A stretch of DNA of 64,000 nt from Ilyobacter polytropus DSM 2926 (GCF_000165505.1 NC_014633.1:372001-436000); one strand, 5' to 3'; shown: positions 23,914-32,770, numbered from the stretch's first letter. The notes: generated by a model from the letters alone, not told the origin. Numbers and translations are program-made.

Positions 23914-24072
23914 TTAAATATTCCAGAGATTAGGAAAATAGACTTCAATGACATAGATATTAAAGAAATACAGTCCTGTTGCTACAAGGGATAGAAAAAA
24001 AAGAAGAGACATAGCTTGAGAGCGAAATATTAAAAGTGCCAATACCAAAATAATCAATACAATACCAAGCAT
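23914..24072 (-). CDS. Small hydrophobic membrane protein
   Basis: A 52-residue frame read by hand: it starts MLGIVLIILVLALLIF, has a short charged break (RSQ), then a second hydrophobic stretch with LFFLSLVATGLYFF, and ends at TAA 23914. AGGGGTGG lies at a workable distance before the ATG. Two membrane helices are likely. No family recognised; could be a real small membrane protein, or fortuitous. Confidence 0.45.
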   Translation of the reverse strand: MLGIVLIILVLALLIFRSQAMSLLFFLSLVATGLYFFNIYVIEVYFPNLWNI

Positions 24073-24236
24073 AGTAACCACCCCTGACTGAATTTCAAAT
24101 GATTCTACAATTGAAATAATCTAAAAACCTTACTTAAAGTTATACTTAAAATTCAATTGATTCCTTTATATTTTTTATTTTTTTTTACTCAATTATTTTT
24201 ATTTTGATCTGATTTCTATTTGAAAGAAATCTAGAT

Positions 24237-24765
24237 AAATTACTGAATTTGCAAGGATATTAAAGTCAAAAGATTTTGTCACGAATGAAAATCTTATAAA
24301 AGACAAAAAAATTAACACGAATAAGGATAAAACCTTTTGGCCACAGAGGGCACAGAGAAAAAGAATGAGTCTCACAGAGTTAAAACCAAATTGTATACGC
24401 TTTCTTTTGCGAGAGGTTTTTATACCTTTTCCCGTACTATCGATAAAATCAGAATTAAGAATAGTCAAAAATTAAGGAATGACTTTGCATATTTTTTTTA
24501 TTTAGGTTCATATCAGTTTTGTTTTTTGAATTTTCAAGTTGCAGGGCTTATACAGGAAAAAACCTGCACTCAGCCGTCCTACAGAATAAGTTCCGCAGGG
24601 AACCGAGGACTGTAGCTCACAAAGGCGATAAAAGAAATATCTACTTCCTAGACATTTGAAAATTCTTGAACTTTTGGTTATGCCCTGACCGAAGGGAGGA
24701 AACACTCTTGGGGTGCTTTTCTTTCAAGAGAAAAGTAACGAATCCCGAGAAATTCAATATTTTAA
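24237..24765. repeat. Interspersed repeat element, copy 2
   Basis: Second copy of the repeat at 18.3 kb. From 24522 to 24765 it matches bases 18554-18760 closely, including GCAGGGCTTATACAGGAAA, GTTCCGCAGGGAACCGAGG and the right-end AGAAAAGTAACGAAT. About 35 extra bases (TGCCCTGACCGAAGGG and on, around 24679-24713) interrupt the right terminal hairpin. The left part differs from copy 1: it keeps ATTACTGAATTT at 24239 but has lost the first hairpin and carries CCACAGAGGGCACAGAG (24339-24356). Short reading frames inside are not believed. Fills the gap before the OmpA-type lipoprotein gene. Confidence 0.75.
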
Positions 24766-24777
24766 CTAAAAATAAAA

Positions 24778-24800
24778 ACAGCTGCCCGAGGGCAGCCGAC
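24778..24800 (-). terminator. Intrinsic terminator of the OmpA-type lipoprotein gene
   Basis: On the minus strand GGCTGCCC and GGGCAGC form a GC-rich stem closed by TC, followed by TGTTTTTATTTTTAG. It lies just past the stop codon at 24808. Confidence 0.9.
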
Positions 24801-24807
24801 TTTATTT

Positions 24808-25458
24808 TTAGTTTGTTCCTGTAATTTCTATTTCTACTCTTCTGTTTTGCTCTCTTCCAGATGCAGTTGAGTTTGAAGCAATAGGGAATTGATAGTCGAA
24901 TCCTTGAGAAGATATTCTAGAAGAAAGAACACCTCTAGAAGAAAGATATCTTCCTACACTATTAGCTCTTTCTTGCGATAGTCTTTGGTTTGTAGCTAGG
25001 GAACCTGTATTGTCAGTGTGTCCTGAAACAAAAATAGTAGTATCTTTATATTCTACAAGAATTGTTGCAACAGAATCTAACACGTCGTAGAATCCGCTGT
25101 TGATATCAGAACTTCCTGTCCTAAATGTAAGGTTTCCCGGCATTACAAGTTCTAAAGTGTTGTCTGCAGTTCTTCTTAGGCTAACTCCTGTTCTCTCGAG
25201 TTCCTGTCTGAGTGCAGCTTCTTGTCTGTCAAAATAATAACCAAGTCCAGCTCCAAGTGCAGTACCTGCAGCAGCACCTGTAAGAGTTCCCTCAGTATCT
25301 TTACCTATAACCTGACCAGCTACAGCACCGACTACAGCTCCTCCTGCAGCATATTTACTGGTTTTATTAAATTGTCCTTCTCTTGTATATGGGTTTGTAC
25401 TCTGACAAGCTGACAGCGCAGTTATAATAAGTGCTGCAGCTAATAATTTTTTAGTCAT
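24808..25458 (-). CDS. OmpA-family lipoprotein with glycine-zipper segment
   Basis: 216 residues. The signal ends in the lipobox LSAC (Cys18), so it is lipid-anchored in the outer membrane or inner leaflet. Residues about 35-75 are a glycine-zipper (GGAVVGAVAGQVIG, GTALGAGLGYYF), and the C-terminal OmpA domain has the peptidoglycan-binding text VSGHTDNTGS and RLSQERANSVGRYL, ending RRVEIEI. This YiaD/Pal-like layout ties the outer envelope to peptidoglycan. It is direct evidence that the organism has an outer membrane. Confidence 0.9.
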   Translation of the reverse strand: MTKKLLAAALIITALSACQSTNPYTREGQFNKTSKYAAGGAVVGAVAGQVIGKDTEGTLTGAAAGTALGAGLGYYFDRQEAALRQELERTGVSLRRTADNTLELVMPGNLTFRTGSSDINSGFYDVLDSVATILVEYKDTTIFVSGHTDNTGSLATNQRLSQERANSVGRYLSSRGVLSSRISSQGFDYQFPIASNSTASGREQNRRVEIEITGTN

Positions 25459-25550
25459 AATTTCTACACCTCCGTTATTTTTGAAAAAATATTAAGTAAT
25501 TCTTACTTTACGCCTTTATTTGACTATCTTTATACTAGTTTGGTTTAAAA

Positions 25551-28133
25551 TTATCTGTTATTTTTTTCTGGAAATAATCTTTCTTTAAGTGGTTTTATAA
25601 GTGCAGGTAAAATTATAAAAGTTGCTATGGAAGAAACCATTAAAATGGCAGAGATTAAAATACCTACAGTTTTATACGGAACAAGTGGAGCAAGTAAAAG
25701 GGGTAAAAATGCAATAGATATAATTATAGAATTTTTAACAACAGCCCTTGCAGGTTTTTCGTGCATCTTATCTAAGGTAGTTTTCCAATTTTTCTCTTCT
25801 GAGTATATCTCACGGGCCCTCTCGATAAAATGTATGGCAAAATCCACTGATAGCCCCAATGTAAGGGATGAGAGAACTGCAACAGGCATATCATAACTTT
25901 TCCCAACTAAGCCTATCATTCCATAGGAGAATAAAACAGTTACACTTAAGGGAATCATACTTAAAATTCCCCACAATGGTGATTTGAAAAGAAAGGCCAT
26001 CATGAGAAAGACCACTATAAAAGATCCCATAAGGGAATTTAACATTCCACGAACCATTTCATTTTGCCAGATAACATTGACATAAGTCAGGCCGGCCCAG
26101 TTATGTTTTATTTTTATAGGAGAATTATTATTTTTCATCCAGGCCTCTATACTCTCGCTCACCTCCTGCATACTTTTATTGTCACCGTTTTTAAGCTGTA
26201 CCCAGATATTTCCCTTTTCATAGTCTGGTGTCACAAAATGCCAGAGCATCTGAGGTGTATGGCTGTTCTGAAATGATAAGAGTGACTGAGCCACACCAGC
26301 ATTTGTGCCAGGGATTCTAAAATTCTCTTCTTGTCCTCCAAGGAGTTCCTGGTATACTTTTTTTACAATCTGTATTATGCTGTTGCTTTTACCCACATTG
26401 GGATTGGAATCTAGCTCCTGAGATAGTTGGTCTATATATTCTAGCATTTTTGGATTTTTAAATGTCTGGCTTTCAGACTGATATTCTCCCAAGATGTCAT
26501 AGACATCCTCTAAAGCAAAAGAGTCGTTTTCATCTATAGTCGGTTCTATCTGATCTTTTACCTTGGAGTAATATTCCTGGACATAATAGTTTTCAGACTC
26601 TGCCATTATTTTATAGGTTGAGTCTGCAGTCTGATTCAAATAATCGTATGTTTCTTTTCCTAGTTCCCCTCTATACTCGTCAAATAAAAGTTGAGTTTTT
26701 TTTAAGGCATTTTTTATATCCTCATTTTCATAATCCCTTTCTAAAACCAAATAGGCCATGTATGTACCGGCAAAGTGTTCGTTTAATACTTTGTCTGCCT
26801 TTCTGATCTCATGACTTTTTTCAAACCATATAACAGGATTGTCATTTATGATTATCTTGCTGATTCCATAAACAGAGATAAGCACAAGGATACAAGTTGC
26901 CGTAATTATTTTTTTGTAATGAGTAAAAGTAAACTCACTGTTCTTTTGCAAAAGTTTCTCTATGAGGCTGCCTTTTGAATCATCATTTTTACCAAAATTT
27001 GTGAGGGACTCCTCCTTGATAAATAAGATTATATAGGAGGGGATAAAGGTAACTGTGAGAATCCATGCCATGGCTATACCAAAGGACACAAACAACCCAA
27101 AAATCCTAACTGGAGGTATAGGGGTCAGGGCAAGAGAAGCGAACCCTACACAGGTTGTAAGAGAGGTATAGAGCATAGGAACAAATAATTCATCCATGGT
27201 ATCTCGTAGAGCTTTTTCTTTATTTAAGGACTCTGGATAAAGATCATGAAATACACTTAGAATATGCACAGAATCAACTACAGCTATTGGCATCAGAAAT
27301 ATTGGTATCATAGAACTCATAATGTGTACCTTGTATCCCATTCCAATTAGAAGTCCCATTGTCATAAGAACACTCATGATAGAAATAATCATAGGTGAAA
27401 GTATGAGACTGTTTTTTTTGAAAAAAACTTTTAAAAGAATAAAAATTATAACCATAGCTAAAGGTGCTGAAATTTCCATCTGTTTAAACATCTGAACACC
27501 AAAGGTATCTTCAGCCACTGGGAGACCGCTTATATAGTAGGAATCTCCATTACTGAATTTTGAAATTATATTTTTTATCATGACAGAGTATTCATAACTC
27601 ATATCCTTGGATTTTATAGGGATATACAGAGCTAGTGCCTTTCCGTCTTCTGAAACCATTGTGCCCTTTAACACCGGGTTTGACATTATGTTGTCTTTAA
27701 TTTTAAGAGAATCCTCTATAGTCTTGGGAGGCTCTTTCATAAGCCATTCAAAAATGACCTCACCTACTCCTCCCTGGCTTATATTGTCTTGGGTTGATGG
27801 TGAGATTATATCTTCCTTTATAACTCCGTCCCATGTCTTAATATTCTGCGTAAGAGTATCTATGTCCTGCAAAGTTTTTGGATTAAAGACTCCTTCGTCT
27901 CTATTTTCATTTACAACTCCTACCACGATGATATCATTTAAAAGAAACTCGTTTTTGGCATAATTATGAAATTTTCTCACAAAGGCTTCTTCAGAAAGCA
28001 TGTTCTCTGGGTCTGTGTCGACCTCTATCCTTGGAATAAAAAAAGCAAGGGAAAGGGTAACGAGTATAAAAATTGATATTATAAATTTTGGATATTTTAT
28101 AGATATATCAGTAATATATTTTTTTATTTTCAT
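25551..28133 (-). CDS. RND-superfamily exporter (MMPL-like)
   Basis: 860 residues with the duplicated RND layout: one membrane helix, a large extracytoplasmic loop (about 40-200), a block of five to six helices, a second loop (about 430-660), and a second helix block. Motifs such as DSVHILSVFHD and GLSVDFAIHFIERARE sit in the equivalent fourth-helix positions of the two halves. It resembles COG1033 predicted exporters. It closes an operon with a LolA-like protein and an outer-membrane barrel, a combination found in other Gram-negatives, probably for moving a lipid or lipoprotein to the outer membrane. Substrate unknown. Confidence 0.86.
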   Translation of the reverse strand: MKIKKYITDISIKYPKFIISIFILVTLSLAFFIPRIEVDTDPENMLSEEAFVRKFHNYAKNEFLLNDIIVVGVVNENRDEGVFNPKTLQDIDTLTQNIKTWDGVIKEDIISPSTQDNISQGGVGEVIFEWLMKEPPKTIEDSLKIKDNIMSNPVLKGTMVSEDGKALALYIPIKSKDMSYEYSVMIKNIISKFSNGDSYYISGLPVAEDTFGVQMFKQMEISAPLAMVIIFILLKVFFKKNSLILSPMIISIMSVLMTMGLLIGMGYKVHIMSSMIPIFLMPIAVVDSVHILSVFHDLYPESLNKEKALRDTMDELFVPMLYTSLTTCVGFASLALTPIPPVRIFGLFVSFGIAMAWILTVTFIPSYIILFIKEESLTNFGKNDDSKGSLIEKLLQKNSEFTFTHYKKIITATCILVLISVYGISKIIINDNPVIWFEKSHEIRKADKVLNEHFAGTYMAYLVLERDYENEDIKNALKKTQLLFDEYRGELGKETYDYLNQTADSTYKIMAESENYYVQEYYSKVKDQIEPTIDENDSFALEDVYDILGEYQSESQTFKNPKMLEYIDQLSQELDSNPNVGKSNSIIQIVKKVYQELLGGQEENFRIPGTNAGVAQSLLSFQNSHTPQMLWHFVTPDYEKGNIWVQLKNGDNKSMQEVSESIEAWMKNNNSPIKIKHNWAGLTYVNVIWQNEMVRGMLNSLMGSFIVVFLMMAFLFKSPLWGILSMIPLSVTVLFSYGMIGLVGKSYDMPVAVLSSLTLGLSVDFAIHFIERAREIYSEEKNWKTTLDKMHEKPARAVVKNSIIISIAFLPLLLAPLVPYKTVGILISAILMVSSIATFIILPALIKPLKERLFPEKNNR

Positions 28134-28150
28134 ATTTATTCCCCCGATTG

Positions 28151-29401
28151 TCAGAATGAATATCTTATTCTAAAATAGATATTAGTGTTGTCTTTTAGCT
28201 GTGCAAAGTCTGTGTAATAATATTTCCCGTAAAATATATTCATACCCAGAGATGTACTTAAACCGTCAGACCACTTGTATGAAATATCAGGATTTATATA
28301 TCCGTCTTCATCTGTAGGGGAGTAAAATGTAAAAAGTTCATATTTAAGCTTTTGCTGCATCATTAGTTTGCTCAGTCTGAGGGCAAACATACTTCTGTTT
28401 TTATGTCTTGCATACTGACTAAAACTTTCTGGAAGTGATTCCCGGTAGTTGTCATAGTCCAACATATGTTCTAGGTAATACTGAACTCCCACAGTAAAGT
28501 CTCTTCCCATTTCTCTTTTATAACCAACTAGAAACTTAAGATATGAATTTGTAATATATGGATCGTCACCATCTCTGTCATCTCTAGAATCTTCATAGCC
28601 TATCTCACTGTTGGCTATTCCGTCTAAGGCAGAACCGATCCAGCTGGCTCCAAAAACATTGGTTTTAGAATAATAATATTCACCATCCTCTGAAGGATTT
28701 GGGTCTAGATAAAATCCTCTGTATCCATATAAGGCTATTTCATTACCCTCTATATTTTTCTTTATTCTCACGGCAAGCTGTGTATTATCTAGTGAGGTGG
28801 AGGGTTCATCAGCATTAAAATAATCCTCACCTGTATAAACAAAATCCCCAGAAGATTGATCAAAAAAAGTAAGCCTTTCACCGTTTACAACCTTATTTGG
28901 GGTAAAAATAGGGATGATCACAAGATCAACTATATACTTTTGAGGAAAGAAAGATATTTTCACTGCATCTGAAGGTACTTTTAGATATTCCATATCCCTT
29001 CCAGAATAAAAAGATTCATAGTCCTTTGGGAAACGGTCATTTATAAATATAAGGTCTCCTGTTCCCCAGGTTAAAACCTGACGTCCTGCTTTTATCTCAT
29101 AAAAATAAGATGGGTAATAGGAGATATAACCCTCTCTCAGATAAAGTTTCCACTCTTCTAAAACCTCGTCCCGGTAAAAATCTATTTTGAATCTACTCTC
29201 AGAAGTGTCGGTGAGTAAAGTATCTGCCTGAAGCTGTAATCTGATCTCACCTAGGTTAAAGTCTTCCTGCTGATATTCCTTAGAGGCCACAGGTTTGCCT
29301 TCAGCACTCTCTAAAAACCCGCTGAACTCAGTATCCTCAAGGGAAGCATAGGATATCCCCTGGAAGGTTAGAAAAAATATAAAAAAATATTTTAATTTCA
29401 T
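28151..29401 (-). CDS. Outer-membrane beta-barrel protein (DUF1302-like)
   Basis: 416 residues with a signal peptide (cleavage near GISYA, about residue 19) and a C-terminal beta strand ending in aromatic residues (YFRIRYSF), typical of barrels inserted by the BAM complex. Alternating hydrophobic and polar strands with many Tyr run through the body. It lies 17 bases upstream of the RND exporter and downstream of a LolA-like protein. The companionship matches the DUF1302 outer-membrane proteins that travel with MMPL exporters. Channel or lipid acceptor is a reasonable guess. Confidence 0.7.
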   Translation of the reverse strand: MKLKYFFIFFLTFQGISYASLEDTEFSGFLESAEGKPVASKEYQQEDFNLGEIRLQLQADTLLTDTSESRFKIDFYRDEVLEEWKLYLREGYISYYPSYFYEIKAGRQVLTWGTGDLIFINDRFPKDYESFYSGRDMEYLKVPSDAVKISFFPQKYIVDLVIIPIFTPNKVVNGERLTFFDQSSGDFVYTGEDYFNADEPSTSLDNTQLAVRIKKNIEGNEIALYGYRGFYLDPNPSEDGEYYYSKTNVFGASWIGSALDGIANSEIGYEDSRDDRDGDDPYITNSYLKFLVGYKREMGRDFTVGVQYYLEHMLDYDNYRESLPESFSQYARHKNRSMFALRLSKLMMQQKLKYELFTFYSPTDEDGYINPDISYKWSDGLSTSLGMNIFYGKYYYTDFAQLKDNTNIYFRIRYSF

Positions 29402-29424
29402 AATTTACCCTCCCTTAAAAAACT

Positions 29425-30195
29425 TTATCTGAGCCATTTTCGAGGAGGACGCCTGAGGTACCTCTCAGTGAAAATATTTTCCTCCATCCCTAGGTTGTAC
29501 ACTGTATCGCTAAACTTGTTTACGGTGTAGGTACCCTTTTCAATTTCGTCGGCTTTCATAATAGTTATTGTAGGGAAACCATCTATGACTTCTATTTTTT
29601 CAGCAGTTATTCTCCTATAAATATTTCCAGTTGAGTTATAGTACTCTGCCTTTATAGGTAGATAATTTTTTTTATCTATATAAGTTACATAGTATGCAAA
29701 ATCTTCAAGAGTTTTAGGTGTATTTTTTATTATATAATAAGAACTATCCTCACCTGTCAGCTCATGTACATCCTCTTCTATAGAACGTCCCGATATATCC
29801 TCATAGGTAAAATCAGACCCCACAAAACTGCTTCTCTTGTCATTAGATGCTATTCTTTTTACAAGATCAAGTGCTGGGAGATAAAGCCATCGGTCGTCAT
29901 CTTTTTTTGTGTTTTTGTGAACCATAAAGACCATATTTTTTACATCTGAAGGCTCTTTGAAATAGGCGTAATACATCTGTTCTTTTCCGTCTGTGATATC
30001 CTTTCGAAGCATGATAATACGTCTTTTTCTTATTCGTTTATTTTTGTCCACTATCTCCATATCTACTGTGGACCTACCGTCATCACCTGCATAATAAGCG
30101 GCATTATAGGCTTTTTTTACTATTTCATCTACGTTGGCAGAAAAAGTCACTGATCCCAATAAAATCAAGATGAGTATAAGATAGATTTTTTTCAT
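29425..30195 (-). CDS. LolA-like outer-membrane lipoprotein-sorting protein
   Basis: 256 residues with a signal peptide ending near VTFSA (about residue 20). The mature protein has the COG2834 pattern: DMEIVDKNKRIRKRRIIM, YFKEPSDVKNMVFM, DRWLYLPALDLVKRIA and DFTYEDISG. Members form an open beta-barrel that carries lipids or lipoproteins across the periplasm. First gene of a three-gene operon with a barrel and an RND exporter, which suggests a dedicated envelope lipid route apart from the housekeeping LolA. Confidence 0.84.
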   Translation of the reverse strand: MKKIYLILILILLGSVTFSANVDEIVKKAYNAAYYAGDDGRSTVDMEIVDKNKRIRKRRIIMLRKDITDGKEQMYYAYFKEPSDVKNMVFMVHKNTKKDDDRWLYLPALDLVKRIASNDKRSSFVGSDFTYEDISGRSIEEDVHELTGEDSSYYIIKNTPKTLEDFAYYVTYIDKKNYLPIKAEYYNSTGNIYRRITAEKIEVIDGFPTITIMKADEIEKGTYTVNKFSDTVYNLGMEENIFTERYLRRPPRKWLR

Positions 30196-30306
30196 CGAAA
30201 TACCTCCCTTTTGAAAATAAAAAACATTTATATCAGTAAAGTATATACTGCCCTTTATACAATAATCCTATGAGCTTTATTATTTTCTTTATTTAGATTT
30301 TTATAT

Positions 30307-30346
30307 AAAAAAACACCTGGAAAAGTAACAAACTCCAGGTATTTTT
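30307..30346 (-). terminator. Hairpin terminator
   Basis: ACACCTGG and CCAGGTAT flank an AT-rich loop, with A-runs on the left and T-runs on the right, so it can work on either strand. It probably ends the small 59-residue gene transcribed from 30584. Confidence 0.7.
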
Positions 30347-30404
30347 GTAAAGTATAAACGTTTGAATTTTTTTGTTGATGTCTGGTCTTTGATATTGTAA
30401 TTAT

Positions 30405-30584
30405 TTATTCTTCAGAGAATTTTTTAAGAAGAAATTCAAATTTGGAGAGTCTGTTTTTAAGAACTTCACTCTGAGTGGAATCAGAGGTTTCCATGCATAT
30501 CTCCAACTCCTTTTTAACTGCTCTTATTGCATAATTAAGAGCTAATTCCACATCTTTTTTGTATTCATTATAATCAATTTTCAT
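30405..30584 (-). CDS. Small conserved-looking hypothetical protein
   Basis: 59 residues read by hand: it begins MKIDYNEYKKDVELALNYA and is entirely helical and charged, ending EFLLKKFSEE. AAGGAGG is 8 bases before the ATG, one of the better ribosome sites in the region, and a terminator follows. One Cys (30). No family recognised. The strong translation signal makes it a credible gene. Confidence 0.65.
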   Translation of the reverse strand: MKIDYNEYKKDVELALNYAIRAVKKELEICMETSDSTQSEVLKNRLSKFEFLLKKFSEE

Positions 30585-30687
30585 AAAAACACCTCCTTTA
30601 TAATACTCTATAATATTTTTACAAAAATCCTTCTGGAATCTAATTCTTTTGTTATTTTATGAAGATCTCAAATAGCTATAAATCAAA

Positions 30688-30712
30688 AACAGAGCCCCTA
30701 TAAAGGCTCTGT
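30688..30712 (-). terminator. Intrinsic terminator of the selenium operon
   Basis: ACAGAGCC and GGCTCTGT form an 8-base stem, and on the minus strand TTTTTGATTT follows. It lies 8 bases past the stop of the DUF3343 gene. Confidence 0.88.
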
Positions 30713-30719
30713 TGATTTT

Positions 30720-30992
30720 TTATATCTTTGTAATTTGTTTTTTTAATCTAGATTTTTCTACGTTATAGAGACAGAAATCAAAATCGTCTTTCTTATTGTC
30801 ATTTTGAATTAACGATTTTATTTTTTTTAGGTCTGAAACATCAAATTTTATTGATAGACCGCAGTTGGCAGTGACTTCTTTGGGAACAGGAATTATTCTT
30901 ACCTTGATATTATTTTCAAGGATAAGTTTTTCAAGTTTCATTATCTGGTGTGTTGAGTCGGCAGCTATAAGACAGAAAGTTTCAGATCTCAT
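30720..30992 (-). CDS. DUF3343 protein, putative Se/S carrier
   Basis: 90 residues with the DUF3343 pattern: ETFCLIAADSTHQIMKLEKLI, IIPVPKEVTANCGLSIKF. The conserved TANCGLS cysteine is typical. It overlaps the stop of yedF by one base and is in an operon with selD, so a role in carrying sulfur or selenium is inferred from context. The family has no firm biochemical function. Confidence 0.82.
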   Translation of the reverse strand: MRSETFCLIAADSTHQIMKLEKLILENNIKVRIIPVPKEVTANCGLSIKFDVSDLKKIKSLIQNDNKKDDFDFCLYNVEKSRLKKQITKI

Positions 30993-31573
30993 TATGGTCT
31001 TATGACCTTTGTAGCATCTGTCTGTCTCTCAATAATTGTATACATATTTGATATTTCACCTATGGCAAGTTTATCCTCTATACCATAGTAATTGAGACAG
31101 GTTCCACACGTGAGTATCTCTGTACCTCTTTCCTTAAGAGTTTTCAGGTCCTCTACTGATTCTGATCCCTCTACTGTTATTTTTGCACCAGAGTTATAAA
31201 AAAGTATAGTACTTGGAACTTTCTCCATCTCTGTGAGGGTGTATATAAATCCCTTCATAAGGATTTTTCCTAGCTCTTCGCTGCCTTCACCCATCTTGTC
31301 AGACGCTATTACAATCACGGTTTTTTCATCTTTGTTTTCTGTTTCTTCCTGTGATTTTACAACTTTATTTACCTTCACATGATAGATTCCATTTTCTTCT
31401 GTTGTTTCAAATGATAGCCCCATTTCTCTGGCCATTTTTTCAAGATTTTCCTTTGAAATCTCACTATCGATAAGAGTTTCCACAATTCCTTCTTCTATCT
31501 CTTTCAATGCCTTTTTTGTCATTATTATGGGCATAGGGCATAATTTACCTGTTGCATCAACGATTTTATTCAT
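30992..31573 (-). CDS. yedF: YedF: TusA-domain plus DsrE-like selenium-metabolism protein
   Basis: 193 residues from ATG 31573, chosen because AAAGGAG lies upstream; the longer frame would overlap selD. The N-terminal TusA domain has GKLCPMPIIMTKKAL, with the sulfur or selenium-carrying cysteine in CPMP. The C-terminal domain, from about residue 85, resembles DsrE (VIVIASDKMGEGSEELGKILM, TCGTCLNYYGIEDKL). Such fusion proteins are found beside selD and are thought to deliver selenium. Known from comparative genomics, not from a solved mechanism. Confidence 0.85.
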   Translation of the reverse strand: MNKIVDATGKLCPMPIIMTKKALKEIEEGIVETLIDSEISKENLEKMAREMGLSFETTEENGIYHVKVNKVVKSQEETENKDEKTVIVIASDKMGEGSEELGKILMKGFIYTLTEMEKVPSTILFYNSGAKITVEGSESVEDLKTLKERGTEILTCGTCLNYYGIEDKLAIGEISNMYTIIERQTDATKVIRP

Positions 31574-31607
31574 AAAAAACTCCTTTAAATCAAAATTGTG
31601 TATATTT

Positions 31608-32633
31608 TTATTCAACGATAATTGTGTGCTTTTGCTTTGCTGTAACTCTTCCTACTATAGATGATTTTATTTTTAGTTTGCTCAATCTATCCATTATCTC
31701 TTCAGAATACTCACTTTTCACTGAAAATAAAAGCCCTCCTGAAGTTTGTGGGTCAAATAAAATCTCTTGAAGCCAGAAAGGCACGTCGTTGAATACAACT
31801 CTGTTCCCCAGGTGGTTTCTGTTTTTTTGTCCCCCGCTGGTTATATAAAACTCCTTGGCATAGGCTTTTGCCTCTTCCATGTAAGGAATAAGTTCTTTTT
31901 CAAGTATAAAACTTTTTTCAGAACCCCCTGCCATCTCAAAGGCGTGTCCTAGAAATCCGAAGCCAGTTACATCTGTACAGGCATTTATAGGGTATTCCCT
32001 TATGATATCCATAGAGTATTTATTGAGAGTTGTCATATTTTCAAGAAGTTTTTCCACAGCCTCATCAGAAGCCTCTCCTACACTGTAGGCAGTGGCTATT
32101 ATCCCAGCCCCCAAAGGTTTTGTGAGGATGAGAGTGTCTCCTTCTTCGGCACCATAATTTTTTAAAATTTTATCTGGGTGAATAATCCCAGTGACTGAAA
32201 GACCGTATTTTATTTTTTCATCGTGAATAGTATGTCCTCCGCTAAGAACGGCACCAGCTTCTGCAACTTTTTCTGCTCCTCCTCTTAAGATTTCTCCAAG
32301 ATAAGAGATATCCATTTTTTCCGGGAAGCATACAATATTCATTGCAGTTTTAGGTTCTCCTCCCATGGCGTAGACGTCACTTAAGGCGTTGGCAGCAGCT
32401 ACCTGTCCAAATATATAAGGGTCGTTTATCATAGGTGCAAAAAAATCAAGTGTCTGTATCATAGCTAAATCATCGGTTAGTTTGTATACCGATGCATCGT
32501 CTGATTTTTCGTATCCAACTATGAGATTTTTATCTTCTAAAGTTGGGAGTGTGGAAAGTAAATCTGAAAGAACGGCAGGTCCCATTTTACAGGCACAGCC
32601 TCCAACAGAACATTCATTTGATGGAAATTTCAT
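31608..32633 (-). CDS. selD: Selenide, water dikinase
   Basis: 341 residues; makes selenophosphate from selenide and ATP for selenoprotein or tRNA selenation. The active-site motif reads GGCACKMGP, with Cys13 in the place of Cys17/Sec17 of known SelD enzymes and Lys16 matching the essential Lys20. PurM-like ATP-binding segments are SDDASVYKL, DFFAPMINDPYIFGQVAAANALSDVYAMGG and TDVTGFGFLGHA. It is the first gene of the operon selD-yedF-DUF3343. No selA, selB or tRNA-Sec lies in the window. Confidence 0.93.
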   Translation of the reverse strand: MKFPSNECSVGGCACKMGPAVLSDLLSTLPTLEDKNLIVGYEKSDDASVYKLTDDLAMIQTLDFFAPMINDPYIFGQVAAANALSDVYAMGGEPKTAMNIVCFPEKMDISYLGEILRGGAEKVAEAGAVLSGGHTIHDEKIKYGLSVTGIIHPDKILKNYGAEEGDTLILTKPLGAGIIATAYSVGEASDEAVEKLLENMTTLNKYSMDIIREYPINACTDVTGFGFLGHAFEMAGGSEKSFILEKELIPYMEEAKAYAKEFYITSGGQKNRNHLGNRVVFNDVPFWLQEILFDPQTSGGLLFSVKSEYSEEIMDRLSKLKIKSSIVGRVTAKQKHTIIVE

Positions 32634-32736
32634 TTTTATCGCCTCTTTAATATTATTGTTTAAATTCTAGGAATATAATAACACTTTATCTGATAAAACT
32701 CAACAAGGTCAACACAAGCAAAATGTTTTCATAAAA

Positions 32737-32760
32737 AAAGGACAGGAACTTTCCTGCCCT
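32737..32760 (-). terminator. Intrinsic terminator
   Basis: GGGCAGGAA and TTCCTGTCC form a 9-base stem (one G-U pair), followed on the minus strand by TTTTTTTAT. It ends the FAD-NAD(P) reductase transcript and separates it from selD. Confidence 0.88.
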
Positions 32761-32770
32761 ATAAGTGTTA

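Noticed and set aside
24337..24615. 92-residue frame in repeat copy 2
   Set aside because: Spans repeat junctions, lacks a ribosome site and shows no domain; considered chance coding.
31608..32633. SelD as a selenoprotein
   Set aside because: The active-site position is a normal Cys codon in an open frame; no in-frame TGA is needed to read the motif.
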